Below are positions 1 through 11,898 of a DNA stretch of 64,000 nt, piece after piece. Under the pieces are notes generated by a model. The model ran no database searches. It saw only the letters and a program-made list of their open reading frames with translations, and had not been told where the DNA came from. The stretch is taken from NCBI GenBank assembly GCA_947172415.1, contig OX359194.1, positions 5,952,001 through 6,016,000 on the forward strand, given 5' to 3'. The first letter of the stretch is position 1. Every line of letters begins with the position of its first letter. Source of the stretch: Chondrosia reniformis (taxonomy: Eukaryota > Porifera > Demospongiae > Chondrillida > Chondrillidae). The position numbers and the translations under genes are program-made.

Positions 1-205
1 AAGATCAAGAATAAGACAAAGATTCCTAGGGTCACTGATAAAGGGTGGAATTCCCAGAAACAGCTGTCTGGCGCAATGGAGAAGAAGTAGAAGGAGAACA
101 CTCTTGTATCCTCATCCAAAGCTCTTACTAGGTTTAGTTCCCTATAGGCCTTTACTCTAAACTAGATGTAGCATGTAAGAAAAATGGTGTATCAGATTAT
201 TTATG
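1..205 (+). repeat. R1 interspersed repeat, near full length
   Basis: This is one of about eleven copies of a roughly 200-bp family scattered over the window in both orientations. Shared landmarks in order are a 'tcactgatgaagggtgg' block, 'cccagaaacagctgtctgg', 'cagtggagaagaag', 'ggtttagttccctatagg' and a terminal block ending near 'tagattattcatg'. No coding capacity, terminal inverted repeats or tRNA-type promoter were recognised, so its class (SINE, MITE or other) is unknown. Confidence 0.75.
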
Positions 206-1431
206 TAGAGTATTGGGAGATAAACAGTTTTAAAGTAATTCCTAACTGGCATATTCCATCTCCTGCTGATTGTAATCTTTGCTCTGTCTTCTTGTAGCCT
301 CCTTCATCAGTGTCTTCTGTGACTCCATTTAACAAGAAGGAACAGCAAAGAATTGCCTTAGAGGTGCAAATATTTACATAGAGATTTAGAAAGATGGGCA
401 ATTGTATTAAAGGGTTACAATTATTGGTATATGTTACTGTACAAACTATTATTATACCTAACTTCACCACTTCCTCATTACAGCATGCTCATTCACAGAC
501 CTGTAGCTACATTATACCACAAGACTCCAATTATAACAATCTAATTATACCAGTTTTACCAAGGCTTTCAGAAGATGGAGAACTTGTACAGCAACCACAC
601 AGATCGGGTAGCAAGTAAAATGTTATGAGAGTTTACTTTGATACGTTTAATTAGAATTGAGGTGCTTAACCGTTTTAATCATTTATATGTACAATTCTGT
701 GAGCAATTATGAAAGTCACATATGTATTCACCTTCTTTGGTCACTTCTATATATGGGATGTATGTATTTGTAAGAGTTACTTGTCTAATTATATTATTCA
801 CTTATATTAACTTTCAGCACTGTTATTTAATATCATGACTGATTTGAGAAGTTTATACTAGTGTATACAGATAATAATAGAATAGAGATTCCTTCTAACT
901 GCGTCGAACTTATCTTTTAAAACGCTCAAAGGTCAAAGGATGTACCATCCTAAAGATATGTATACATATTAGTTATACCACGACACTGAGGTGTATATGG
1001 ATCTTATACATACGAGTCATGAGGGCACGTTACAAAATTTAAACACAGGCAGTTGCCCCGGCAACGGAGTATATAGTGTGTTATGTTACCATCAAACAAG
1101 TCAAAAAATTCCAGACAGTTAAGGTACCAGTGTTAAAGGCATAATATATTACAGAAGACAGGTATGACCAATTATATACTAATGATGATGAAAGTGTATA
1201 TGCTATAGAAAAAGAAATATGAAAGAGGTATACATGTAATTCAAGTTGGGAACTCCATTAAGTCTTTTATATGCACTGCTATCATCATCAACAATGGATA
1301 TTATAAATTCTTCATTTTTCCATCTTTAGCTGAGAAAAGGACAGTCATTTTAATCATAAAATCACCTTCTTGTAAATTATTTACTATATTACATAAAATT
1401 AATATATTAACATGTCAGTTAAAACAAATGT
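206..1431. other. Intergenic stretch with a partial R4 palindromic repeat (about 955-1080)
   Basis: No gene was recognised. The block near 955-1080 matches the repeat at 41610-42030: it begins with 'agttataccacg' and ends with the small hairpin 'gttgccccggcaac'. The remainder is AT-rich sequence, presumably including the 3' flank of the hydrolase gene on the minus strand. Confidence 0.5.
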
Positions 1432-3290
1432 TTATAGTACATCAGTACTGCAGGTGTTTATTATAGTATCTTTTATGAACTGAACACAATGTAGCCATGC
1501 GTCCCTCTTGCTGTGTGACACAAAGTGTCTAAGGATGGACTGACTTGCTGACTGACCAAACAGTGATATTATGCTGAAGTGGTTGTGCCCCTGCAACATA
1601 ACATGTTTAGCAACAATTCCTCTCTCTATTAAGATCTCCTTCAGTTTCTCTGCCTGTTTTTCAAGCCCAAAATCTGATGCTGCAGTAATGAGGAGTACTG
1701 GAGGCAACATCACACTACCTTGCTTTCTGGTATTACTGTATTCATGGACAGTCTGACTCGATGCTAGCAGCTGAAGTGGAGAACAGTTGATCCACTGGCC
1801 GTCCATTTCAGTCCCAAAGACCGGTCTCCTGTACAAGTAGTGAGCTATACGGCCCTCCATTTTAGTGATGTCATAGGCACCGGACATTCCAATGAATCCC
1901 TATTACACATACCATGGGAAGACATAGCAACTCGAATGATGTATTAACTTTTAAGTACATGTAAAATTGTATGTGATAAAAAGTACAAAGAATGAAGACT
2001 GAGGACATACAATTCCAAAGTATGTAACACAATACATGCACAATATCTCTATAAATAGCTATGCAAACATATTATGACACTTTATTCATGTATCCTATAG
2101 ACTGCAGATACATTTGGCTATATGAACATGTAGTTGACATATGACCTATATCCCAATGATCAATTGGTACACTATACATTATAGGTATACTTACACTATA
2201 TGTATGTATAGGATAGTCGACCCTAATTTACACATGCAGAGGAAATTCAATTCACAATCTAAGGCTATTGGACATGGGTACAGCTGAACATATATTTCTA
2301 GCATGCATGCTATATTCATAGCCTACTGCATACCTTGACAGATGGATAAACTGTCTGTAATCTATCCTGTTGCAGTAATAGCAGGAAAGCCAAATGCGCC
2401 CCAGCTGAATGACCACATAGGTAAATGGATTTAGCATCAAATAAATCTCCTTCAGAATCTCTTCCATGAGTGAGGACCCAGTCCAGTGCTGTTGTCAGAT
2501 CACTGAGTGCATTCTGGTGGGTCCGCTTGTGGTTGGTTGTGAACACCAAATAATTCAAAAGCAAGCACACAAGAGAGGTTATAATGAGGAATAGAAACAC
2601 TTGAGGAGAAGCTTGCAATTTGGACCAACTGGAGGAACAACTGAGAATGTTAGAGAAGAAAAATACACCAGAAAATAACCAAAATGCAGCAACCAACGAC
2701 TTTGTATAGTATCTCACTCGAAGAGAAATCAGGAGCCATAAAATTAAAATACTGCAGTTTAACAAGAATATGATCGAACCATCTTCTAAATGGCTTCCCA
2801 GTGCTCCGGATGTACTGGGCGTTGAATACCAAGAAGAGTTCTTTACGGGAAGGTACACCAACAGAAGGCCACAGAGTATGGTAAATAAGCTGAACATTAG
2901 CGAGATGCAGAGTTCGACTATGTAAATGTACCATGGCGTTTCGCTCAGTGTATACGCTGGAACGACGCACGCGTAGCCAGCCCGGCTGAAGGAGAGTCCA
3001 ACGTTGTCGTACATTCCAAGGATTCTCAGTAGTAGGTAGAAGAACAGATTGGTATCATACGAGGACAGATAGTGTTGCCAGCCATTCTTGTGGCCCCTGC
3101 GCCAACCGCCGCCGTGTACAAACAACACTAGAGGAGGAGGAGAGTCATTAGAGCTCCTTTGAGGCAGATACAAGTCCAAGACGTGCTTGTTCAAGGGGTC
3201 CTGTCTGAGGCAGTCGCACGAATCCTCCTTACAGTAGCGAATATTCCGATAAACGTTACCTTTGGCGAGTGATTTCCCGCTTTCTTGCAT
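1432..3290 (-). CDS. Membrane alpha/beta hydrolase, isoprenylcysteine methylesterase-like
   Basis: Two exons, 3290-2334 and 1899-1432, join in phase 0 at a GTATGC donor to give 474 residues. The oxyanion-hole motif HGGGW lies at residues 59-63 and the nucleophile elbow GHSAG at 293-297, with Ser295 as nucleophile. Likely acid and base are Asp395 (in AASDFG) and His426 (in GHNHF). About 150 residues with several hydrophobic, probably membrane-spanning, segments are inserted between HGGGW and GHSAG. The second exon (GMSGAYDITKMEGR and following) resembles plant isoprenylcysteine alpha-carbonyl methylesterases, which demethylate prenylated CaaX proteins. The fold is clear from the motifs; the substrate is inferred. 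The start is the first in-frame ATG of a long open exon. Arylformamidase-like or carboxylesterase activity is the main alternative. Confidence 0.8.
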
Positions 3291-4008
3291 CCTTCAGTGG
3301 ATATAACGAAGCTGCTCTTCATAGTTATGTATCCTAATTATATTCATTGCGTATATCCTTACTAGACAAAAAATGTCATCACGACTCGTCCAGCGATCAT
3401 GTCATCCTGTCACATGGTACTGTGAAGTTACCGTCTTCCCACGCTCATTCATTAGAAGAGTAGAATAATATATATTGTTATTATTATTATTGTTATCATA
3501 TATTTAAGTGCACCATGTGCAAAATATATATACACACTAGGGCTATATGCCCCATGCAGCACTAACCAAAGAGTTTGAATGAAAATAAAACCTTGTTGAA
3601 TAGATTGCAATATAGTGATATAGAGCCACCTATTATATAGCTAATGCTTCACTGTGTAACATCCCTTTCTTGTTTATGTGCTTTTTGTGCCATCCCTACA
3701 TCTTCACTATTTTTGTAGAAAATTTTTATTTTTCTCTAGTAGTGATATACTCACCCATATTACTTACAAAACTAGCTATTTCTCTTAACATGTATACATG
3801 TATATATAAGAGTTGAAGTGACACTCATTACTATACTATAACTCCGTTACCAACACAGAAAGTTGTCATATGCAGAGAATGGTTCCCAAGCTAAAAAGTT
3901 CAATAATGATTCAAACTTAATAACATTTACAAATACTGTTTACATGACAGTAGATGATTATAATACAGAGATAGAGATCATGGTGTGTTACATGGATAAA
4001 TACAGTCA
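3291..4008. other. Intergenic gap with an R3-family fragment (about 3640-3735)
   Basis: No gene was seen. The stretch around 3640-3735 is the reverse complement of sequence near 40430-40535, sharing 'tgtgccatccctacatctt' and a 'cccctttcttgttt'-like block, and belongs to the same family as the large palindrome at 57614-57962. The rest is AT-rich and presumably contains 3' UTR of STK11 and the promoter of the hydrolase gene. Confidence 0.5.
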
Positions 4009-7000
4009 TTACTGTTGCTGGCAGCTGGTACTGGCCTTCTTTGACATGTGTGACTTTTTCCTCTCCTTCTTCCTGACACTTGCATGTGAATGTTCTGGTT
4101 CTTGAGGAGAAGGGAACAAAACTGCAGAAAGGGAGAATAACAGTTGGAAAAGTGACAAAGTTACAGTTTTTTAACCAGACAATATGCATAATCTAACACA
4201 TCATTTTTCTTACATCTACGTATTTTAGAGTAAAGGCCTATATGGAACTAAACATAGTGAGAGCTTTGGATAAGGATACAAGAGTTTTCTCCTTCTCCTT
4301 CTCTACTGGGCCAGGCAGCTGTTTCTGGGAAATTCGCTCTTCATTAGTGACACTTGGAATCTTTGTCTTCTTTTATGAATCCTTGGTATATACATAAAAG
4401 GGTTCTCAACACTCTCTATAACCTTTCAATTTTACTTGACAGGTTAGCTGTGGCGATGACCAGGAAAGCCATTCTCAAGAAGTATTGAGGTACTCTTTGA
4501 CTGATTGATTGACTGAATGTTTATCCTGGAGTACCATTCAGTTCACAGGCTACTTTACAGGGTGCCCATGCAGCAATTAAGTGTAGATGGATGCATATGT
4601 ATATAATACATATACCTTCTTCTTGAGATGAAACTGCAGATACTCTTCTAGATATATGTTGCATGTTATCAGTCATCTGCGTATCTGAGGCACTGGCTGT
4701 CACCACATTGTCACTGAGGTGCCGATGAATGACCTCGTGCTGTGGAGCTTTCAATTGTAGGCCAGGGTCTGGCTGTGAGTGAATCTGCTGAATATACTCC
4801 AGTTCCGCCTCCTCACTAAATACAGGACGATCCGCTGACATGTTATTGCGGAGTACCTCAGTACTAACTTCCTCTTGAAATTCTGCCACAGTCCTACCAT
4901 CTGTTTGGGGAGGGGCATTGCTTGATTGTTGGAAGTTGTAATAAGCTTCCAGGTATCTTAATACAGTAGTTGGTCGATAAGGGTCCTCAGACCCAAAATA
5001 AGGAGGAAATTGAGCTAACTCTGCAAGAGGCAGCCTCTCCTGCACTTGATTGTACCACCTTCAAGGAATAGAAAATGGAAGAGACTAAACGTACACCCTG
5101 CCATAGTAGGAGACCACTCCGGAGACAGCATTACACTGAATCACTTACGTATGTTGCTTTATTTCAGCTATAGACATTCTTCTCTCTGGGTCCTTCTCTA
5201 GCATACCTACGTACATACGTATATCCGTACGTAGGCATACAGGGAAGAGTGGGATATGTACATATACAAATGTATGTACCTCAGTTAGCACATGATAATG
5301 CTGTAGGGGCTAGCAGTTAGAGACTAGTACCTAGTTACATATGTACGTATGTGCTAGTATATGTACAAAATATCAACTACATACAGTACTTTATGGGTCA
5401 GTTGTCCAGATCAGATGTTGCAATCGGTAACTCGCAACTATAACATTTGAACAAACGTTCATTAGAATGATGTCACCATACATACATTGATAACCTTTTA
5501 CGATTACCGATTGCAATGTCCATTCTGGACAACCGACAACTGACCCAAAAAGTACTGTACAAAGAGCAATAGAACAAGTAATTTGATTATATTATGATTA
5601 TATATTGATTATTATATTAAATTTGAGTAAATATACTTGTGGGGCTGGTCAGTTGGTACTTTTCAAGGTCTGCAGCAGCCAGCCCTTAAAAGGGCCAACT
5701 GACCAGACTCACTGTTTGTAACCACTACAACAGACCCTCAAATGAACACTAATAGAAGCATCAGGGCTGTATGCAGAATTTGGGGCCAGAGGGGGCAAAA
5801 TGAAAATCTTCAAAATTTAGGGGGGGGAGTGGTATGAGGGTGCTGAAGCAGTTTAGGGGGTTCCCAAAAGTCTAGGGGGAGGGGCAAAATCAATCCTAGG
5901 GGGGCCCCACCCGCCCTCTATGCAGCCCTGAGCTATACTAATTATATACAATTGTATATTTGCATGTATGCAGTCCCTATAGTGCACGCTTACCAACTGT
6001 GAATACATGTACAATATGTACATACATACTGCATGTACAGTACCTCTAATGAGATCCTTCAGCGGTTCTGGCAGGTCCTGTGGTACCTCCAGTGGCTCTG
6101 TCATGACGTTTGAGAAGAGCTTATAAATTGTTTCTCCTTCAAAAGGTAGCTTTCCGGTGGTAAATTGATAGCTGCAAGGATACCAGGAAATGAAAGGAAA
6201 GAAGCGCACTTCACCATATAGAAAGAAAATAATTGAAATTTCCCATTATCAACTCAGTCATGCACATTCTACCCAATTGTTCAAAGAAAGTTTTGAGAAA
6301 GCAGTTGAACATGTAGGTTCTAAGGAACTTCCAGAAAGACTTCCAAGATCACTGATGAAGGGCAGTGTTCCCAGAAACAGCTGTCTAGCCCAGTGGAGAA
6401 GAATAATAAAGATAATACTCTTGTGTTCTCTTTCAGGGGTCTGGCTAGGTTTAATTCCTTATAGGCCTTTCACTGTAGTATATAGGAAAATGGTGTTTTA
6501 GATTATTCGTATGTATTTAGGACACTGCATATGCATCCATTTCCTCGTATACAACGTGTACTGACAGTGTAACTCCTGCAGCCCATATGTCTGCCATGAA
6601 GCCGGACCACGTGTCCTGCCCAGCTGCTATCTCTGGAGGCTGAAAGGCTGGTGAACCTTGGCAGTTGGTGCAGTCATCAGACCTTGTGAAAATGTCCAAT
6701 TCCTATACAAATTAAATCAACCAAAACCATGGTTAATCTTCTGATGATACACAATGACAAGCAGAAGCCAGTAAACCAATTTGCTGGAAGGAAATGTCTA
6801 CAGCAACTAGTGACTGCCTTCCAGTCAATAATACCCTCATTGTAAACCTGTTTCATAGACCAAACAGTAGCGGTATATACAACCAATTATTATATTAATA
6901 TTATATAGTGGACCCCTTGCATATCCAGTGGCTGTATACATAGTATAGTGCCTGCACTCCTAAACAGTAGAGACTTGCGTACCTCTGCCACACCAAAGTC

Positions 7001-9687
7001 TGTCAATTTGACTGTTCCATCAGTAGTCACTAGAAGATTACCTGGCTTTATGTCTTTATGTACAATTCCCCTGCTGTGAAGATACTCCAAACCATCAATC
7101 AACTGAACAAAATAACTAGGCAAGCAAAAGAAGGGGGAGGGAGAGGATAATCCAAAGTGTATGAATATGTTCCAAAACTGAAAGATCTTAATTAATAATA
7201 ATGAAATTCTATGCATCTAAACACACATTTTTATTTTTATTTGATCTATACAAAATAGCTACTAAATTAAATTTATTAGGAACAGTATAGAAACAAATAA
7301 CAAGTGAGGTATAGTAGAACACTAATTTCAAAAGGACTCTGGTTCCACTTCCATTAACTTCCATTCCACCCATTAGCTCTTTGTGTTCTTTAGGAGATAT
7401 GAGTGGGTGGGGGAAAATCAGAGTCAAATGATGCTATAATACCAATGTATGTATAGACTTATAATAGTGTTCATGAGGTTGTCCATGTCACAGCTCACTT
7501 TTGAGCTTGCCAGAGAGGTAGCTTGTTATCTTTACACTTTTCCAGTAGTTCTTGTAGTCCTCCTTGACAGTGTTCCAGCACTATATACAGCTTCTGTTTC
7601 TCCTCGTCCTCCATCACCTCAATCAGCTTGATGACATTGTTGTGATTCAACTTTCTCAATATCTGAATCTCTCTAAAGTATGAATAGTTTGTAGTATTAA
7701 AATTATTGCATAGCAGGAAATGTTCAAGGGGAAAAGTTTAAGGATTAAATTCCAATTGCAAAAATTTCTACCTTGAAATATTATCAAATATAATAATATA
7801 CATATATTGAGTCACGTCCTTGAAAATTAAAACATCATGGAAAAGTTTTTTTGCAAAGATATACGTATACCCATAAAAGTTCCTACTGTACAGTATATCA
7901 AGGTAAGGGATACCTTAAGACAAGAAAATCATGCATGCTTTTAAATCATGCCATAGTGCACAATTAAATTAGTATTTCTGATTTTTTTTCTTTTTTCACA
8001 TACAAACTTTGCATTTTCAAACAAAGCTTTGATACATCAGTCACTATTTCAAGTTAAAATGTAGGAGGATCTTATTATCATACTTCTGCTAATAAAGTAA
8101 CATACATATATAAGCTACTGATGAAAAGAGTGCTTTCATTAATACATTTGTATTTCCAGGCCAGCGAGCACAGTTGGAATTACCTTATAAGGAAATGTTG
8201 ACATAACCCCCAAAGGGGTCCTTGCATGTGAATATTTCTGACTCCATGCTACTAGTACGTAGTTGGCTAACATGCTGCCGCTGAATACACATGAATGTAA
8301 ATGTGGTATGTACATACATACCTTCTGACATTTTGTTCTCCGTTAGGTATTCTTTTTAACCTCTTTTGTTTCATTATTTTTACAGCACGTCTACAAAGCA
8401 GTTGACAATCCAACATTTCCTTTACCTATGAGAACCAAAGATACGTACAAGCATGCAACAACAAATTTGAAAATCGGCTTAAACAAGACAGCAGAGAGGG
8501 AGAAAAGGAAATCAACAAATAATAAAAAATCTAGTTTGTCACCCATTGAAGGAAAAATTTCAATTTGTTCCTTCCAAACCTCCATGATTCAACAAAATTG
8601 GAAAGTACAGTTATTGTGTCAATGTTACATGTCCAGTATGTGGTATGTACCTCTACACACTGATGAAACATGGACCAACCTTTGAATAGGCTCCTTCTCC
8701 AAGAAGCTCCCCTTTTAGATACTTTCCTCCGACTATCTTTGCACGTACTTGAGGCTGTTCATAGATGATGTCATGGTCACTGTACCTAAATATAGTATAC
8801 ATAAGTACACTAGTAGAACATGTTCATCTTGCTAACAGAACCTCTTCCCTCCTCTTCCTCCCCACACCTCTAAGATAGTCTATTAGTACACTAGTACGTA
8901 CCAAGGAGCCAGCACAATCTCACTGTATAACTTTTGAGACTGCGATCATAAAACTGATACAAAGGAACAATCAAATTTAACCTTCATTTTATACATCTAG
9001 AATAATCCAAAACCTCACTCAGACTAAATGACGACTTTATACATAGACTGTGCAAAAACTAACTTTAACTCGTTAGTAGTGTGAATGGAGTATGAAAGAA
9101 AATACAAAAAGGTTTAGTATAATTCCTTTGGATTACTTTTGTTGATAATTGTTTAATAAACTGTCGGCTTCTAAACCCCAATATTTACAATAAGTTCCAC
9201 ATCAATGTCTGACTATGCAAGTTCCACTGTAACATATGATTCAAATGGCATTTAAAAAGTACCAGCAAGAGCAAGAATACCCAAATAGACAGTATAACTC
9301 GTGATAAGAGAGCCATTAGTAATGTGCTTAAAAAGAATATCCCTTTACAGATCATGGGAGTGGAACAACAGATTATTGGAGTCACTTGACAAATCACAGA
9401 ATAGTGTACTCTATGCTTGATCAATGAAGAATGATTTGCGATCTTTGTTAACTAATACTCTCCTCCTATAACTGTATTGAAAGCAGTCTATTCTAGTGTT
9501 GCTAACTAGTTTCATCATTGGATAGTACTTACACATGAAACGGTACATCCTGTATTCCATCTTCCAGACAAACTTCTTGAATATCTCCTGGCTCAAAGAA
9601 TGGAATGTTTGCAAGTGGTCTCTGTTCTCTGTCATAACTAGTAGATTCGTCTTTTGTTTGCAATGTCCTTGGTCCATTCAGAGCCAT
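4009..9687 (-). CDS. STK11: Serine/threonine kinase LKB1 homologue
   Basis: Ten coding exons: 9687-9533, 8785-8680, 8425-8322, 7672-7499, 7115-6983, 6702-6566, 6171-6044, 5206-5149, 5058-4616, 4121-4009. All phases agree and give 516 residues (human LKB1 has 433). Kinase landmarks are the glycine loop GEGAYSKV (from residue 81), ATP-site Lys103 in RRAVK, catalytic HKDIKPGN with Asp201, DFG 219-221, and the activation segment [11 protein letters not shown] (240-250), which is diagnostic of LKB1. LKB1 is the master kinase of AMPK-related kinases and acts with STRAD and MO25. A long, Glu/Gln/Ser-rich C-terminal region follows the kinase. The last exon ends [10 protein letters not shown], matching the position of the farnesylated cysteine and nearby phosphoserine in vertebrate LKB1. 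The introns hold R1 and R2 repeats and a MITE. The last exon is the least certain, but phase and motif support it. Confidence 0.92.
4228..4400 (-). repeat. R1 repeat copy in the last STK11 intron
   Basis: Reverse-orientation copy: 'gcctatatggaactaaac' reverse-complements the 'gtttagttccctataggc' landmark, followed by the 'tactgggccaggcagctg' and 'ggaatctttgtcttc' blocks in reverse order. It lies between the long C-terminal-region exon and the proposed last exon. Confidence 0.7.
5384..5557. mobile_element. 174-bp MITE with TA target duplication
   Basis: The left end reads cagtactttatgggtcagt and the right end is its near inverse (actgacccaaaaagtactg). Both are flanked by TA (5382-5383 and 5558-5559), as expected for a Tc1/mariner/pogo-type non-autonomous element. 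It sits in an STK11 intron. Further imperfect inverted blocks ('ttgtccaga', 'gcaatcggtaa') extend inward. It encodes no protein. Confidence 0.7.
5645..5707. repeat. Short inverted repeat, STK11 intron
   Basis: The arm 'ctggtcagttgg' is mirrored by 'ccaactgaccag' about 60 bases on, with partial extension inward. It shares the 'gtcagttg' word with the neighbouring MITE and may be a related relic. Confidence 0.5.
6318..6512 (+). repeat. R1 repeat copy, STK11 intron
   Basis: Forward copy with 'cccagaaacagctgtctag', 'cccagtggagaagaa', 'aggtttaattccttatagg' and 'atggtgttttagattattc' in the family order. It begins at 'aggaacttccagaaagact', a 5' block shared with the copy at 58830. Confidence 0.7.
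7330..7440 (+). repeat. R2 repeat fragment, STK11 intron
   Basis: The words 'ggactctggttcc', 'cccattagctct' and 'gatatgagtgggtggggg', then 'aatcagagtcaaatgatg', follow the order seen in the R2 copies at 10632 and 39448. It is a diverged half-copy without visible target duplications. Confidence 0.55.
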
Positions 9688-11898
9688 ATCTAAAGATAGA
9701 CATGTACAATTAAATACACTACTTGAATAGAGAGTAAAACTCTTCTATACTCACGCATACATACATCAGGAAATATTATATGTATTATGTCATCCAGCTT
9801 TTGATGACAAATATTATATTTACATATATGCATCTTCACCTGTCATATATGTATGTATGTACAACTTTAAAACATTTTTTAACTGCACACAGTCAGTAGA
9901 ACCATATAATAATAACTATTTGCAGCTCCATCTAACTTACATATGTTTCACATGATACATATGCGACCGTCCATGCGAAAAGGGGCATTATTGTGTATGC
10001 AACCAAAATTGTTTTTTGTTTTTGCTATCATTTGAAAGGCCTTCCATAGTGCTAGCGAATGGTGCAATCGGAAGTGTCATAGCTGTTATGGATCCGAAGT
10101 TATGACACTTTGAAAACAGAACCGTTGCCAGACGCAATATGGTAAAAACAGCTTTTAAAATTTTACTTCCGTTTAGGTAAAACTCCGTATAAAATGATGA
10201 CATCATTGATTGTGCAATCTCAATCAAATCAAATCATGGAACGTCACATGTGATATGGATGTCATATTGTAAGGCTCTGCAAGGAAATTACATTCTTAGA
10301 CATTCAAAAAGTCAAAAGATAAACCATCTGAAATGTCAGCAGAGCTAGTTACAGTAAGTATGTCACGGTACATAAATCGGAAGTTTTGGAATTCATACAA
10401 AGATGATATGTACATTATTAAGTGTCAACAGATGCTATTATCTATATGCATATTCTGGGACATGTACATACAGTATGGATTACAATGCTACGTACGTATG
10501 TATGTAGATATAGGCAATCAGGCTATGTGGTTACCTCCAAATACGTAGGCTATTAACGGCAGACAGGTGGCCTAAGTTTTAAAATAAAAAGTGTTAGAAA
10601 ACAGTAGAAGCTACTTTGAGCTAGAAAGATGGAAAAATAGGGGAACTTTAAGATCTAAAACCGATCTTAAACATTAATATCATCATCATTGAACTCTGGA
10701 TATTACCCCTGCCCACTCATGTCCCCTGAGGAGCACAATGAGCTAATGGGGGGAACCTTTTGAGTGGCTAGGGGGAGACTCTGGTTCCCATCAAGCGAAC
10801 TTCGGTTCCACCCATTAGCTCATTGCGCTCCTCAGGGGACATGAGTGGGAAGGGGTAATATCCAGAGTTCAATGATGATAGCTAGAAAGATGATGAACAT
10901 AATATATACATGCACAAATATACTTCTCAATGCAGTGTATATACACTGAGTATACAGGGATTCATATTTACAGCAAAGCCCACTCTAATAAACTTCAAAG
11001 ACATTCAAAATCAATTCTTGCTTCATTCAAACATCCCTTTGTCAACCTCACATACTCCATTGAAGGAGAACATGATTCAATTCACTGTAGTCACTGTCAA
11101 CTTGGCAGGCTTTATTTGCTACATTGCACATTACTATGACAGTCAGTTATTTCAATGAATATATACGTACTACATTTTTATCAACCAGTTGACATCAGTT
11201 GAGAAGGCAGTAATTAGTAGACAGTCAGAGAAGGAGCAAATGAGCACAATAGGAGATTGACTAGTAAACCATAGATATACGTATACATATACAGCTCCTA
11301 CATACATAGGCAGGAATTGTGTATCTATGGGTAAACACAATGTAGTATAGCTCGAAGGAAATAAAAAAATGCAATACACAGATATGAGAGGAGCTACGTA
11401 TTATGTATATTCGCAGGGTAAGGCACTGTCACATTGTTAGAAGGTCAAATTTACTAAAGCGCACTGCTAATAAATCAAATGTCATAATAACTGCGCATTG
11501 GTCAGGTAGGGACAAGCGTGTTATTACAGGAAGCTAACATGCATACATCATATTTCACAATACTGGCTCAGAAGCGTTATTTAAATGTTCTGGAGGATAG
11601 CGCTCGACCTTTAAGAGTACCTTCTATGACTGTCAAACAGGATAGACGCATAAAATTATATTCCGAGAAGTTAAGCCCTGGACTTTACTCTCAACAACGA
11701 GTCATACAGCAATTGTCATAAAGATGCTAGGTGAAGTTAAATTTGTAACTCTTTATCATAAAAGACGTACCTTAAAGCTTTTTGCGGTGGCGTAGGAGAA
11801 GAACAATCTTCTCAATCCGCTATATGCCAACTAAGTCGAACCATCTTTCCAATTTTCTAGGTTACGCCTTTTACATTCTACCCCTTAATTACATTAAA
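9688..11898. other. Intergenic region between divergent STK11 and SNX genes
   Basis: This 2.2-kb gap separates the STK11 start codon (-) from the sorting nexin start codon (+) and should hold both promoters. It contains the complete R2 element (10632-10879). An open frame at 11518-11721 on the plus strand could not be assigned to any family. No other gene was recognised. Confidence 0.5.
10632..10879 (+). mobile_element. R2 fold-back element with 13-bp target-site duplication
   Basis: Flanked by the perfect direct repeat agctagaaagatg (10619-10631 and 10880-10892). Internally the block 'cccactcatgtcccctgagg' is repeated in inverted orientation as 'cctcaggggacatgagtggg', so most of the element can fold back on itself around 'ggttcccatcaagcgaactt'. 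Its left end ('aataggggaactttaagatc') is the inverse of the right end of the copy at 39448-39626. It has no coding capacity. Confidence 0.75.

Noticed and set aside
2650..2970. 106-codon open frame within the hydrolase exon
   Set aside because: Alternative frame of the transmembrane part of the hydrolase.
11518..11721. 67-codon open frame upstream of the sorting nexin gene
   Set aside because: Amino-acid composition looks plausible, but no family, partner exon or conserved motif was recognised; too weak to annotate as a gene.
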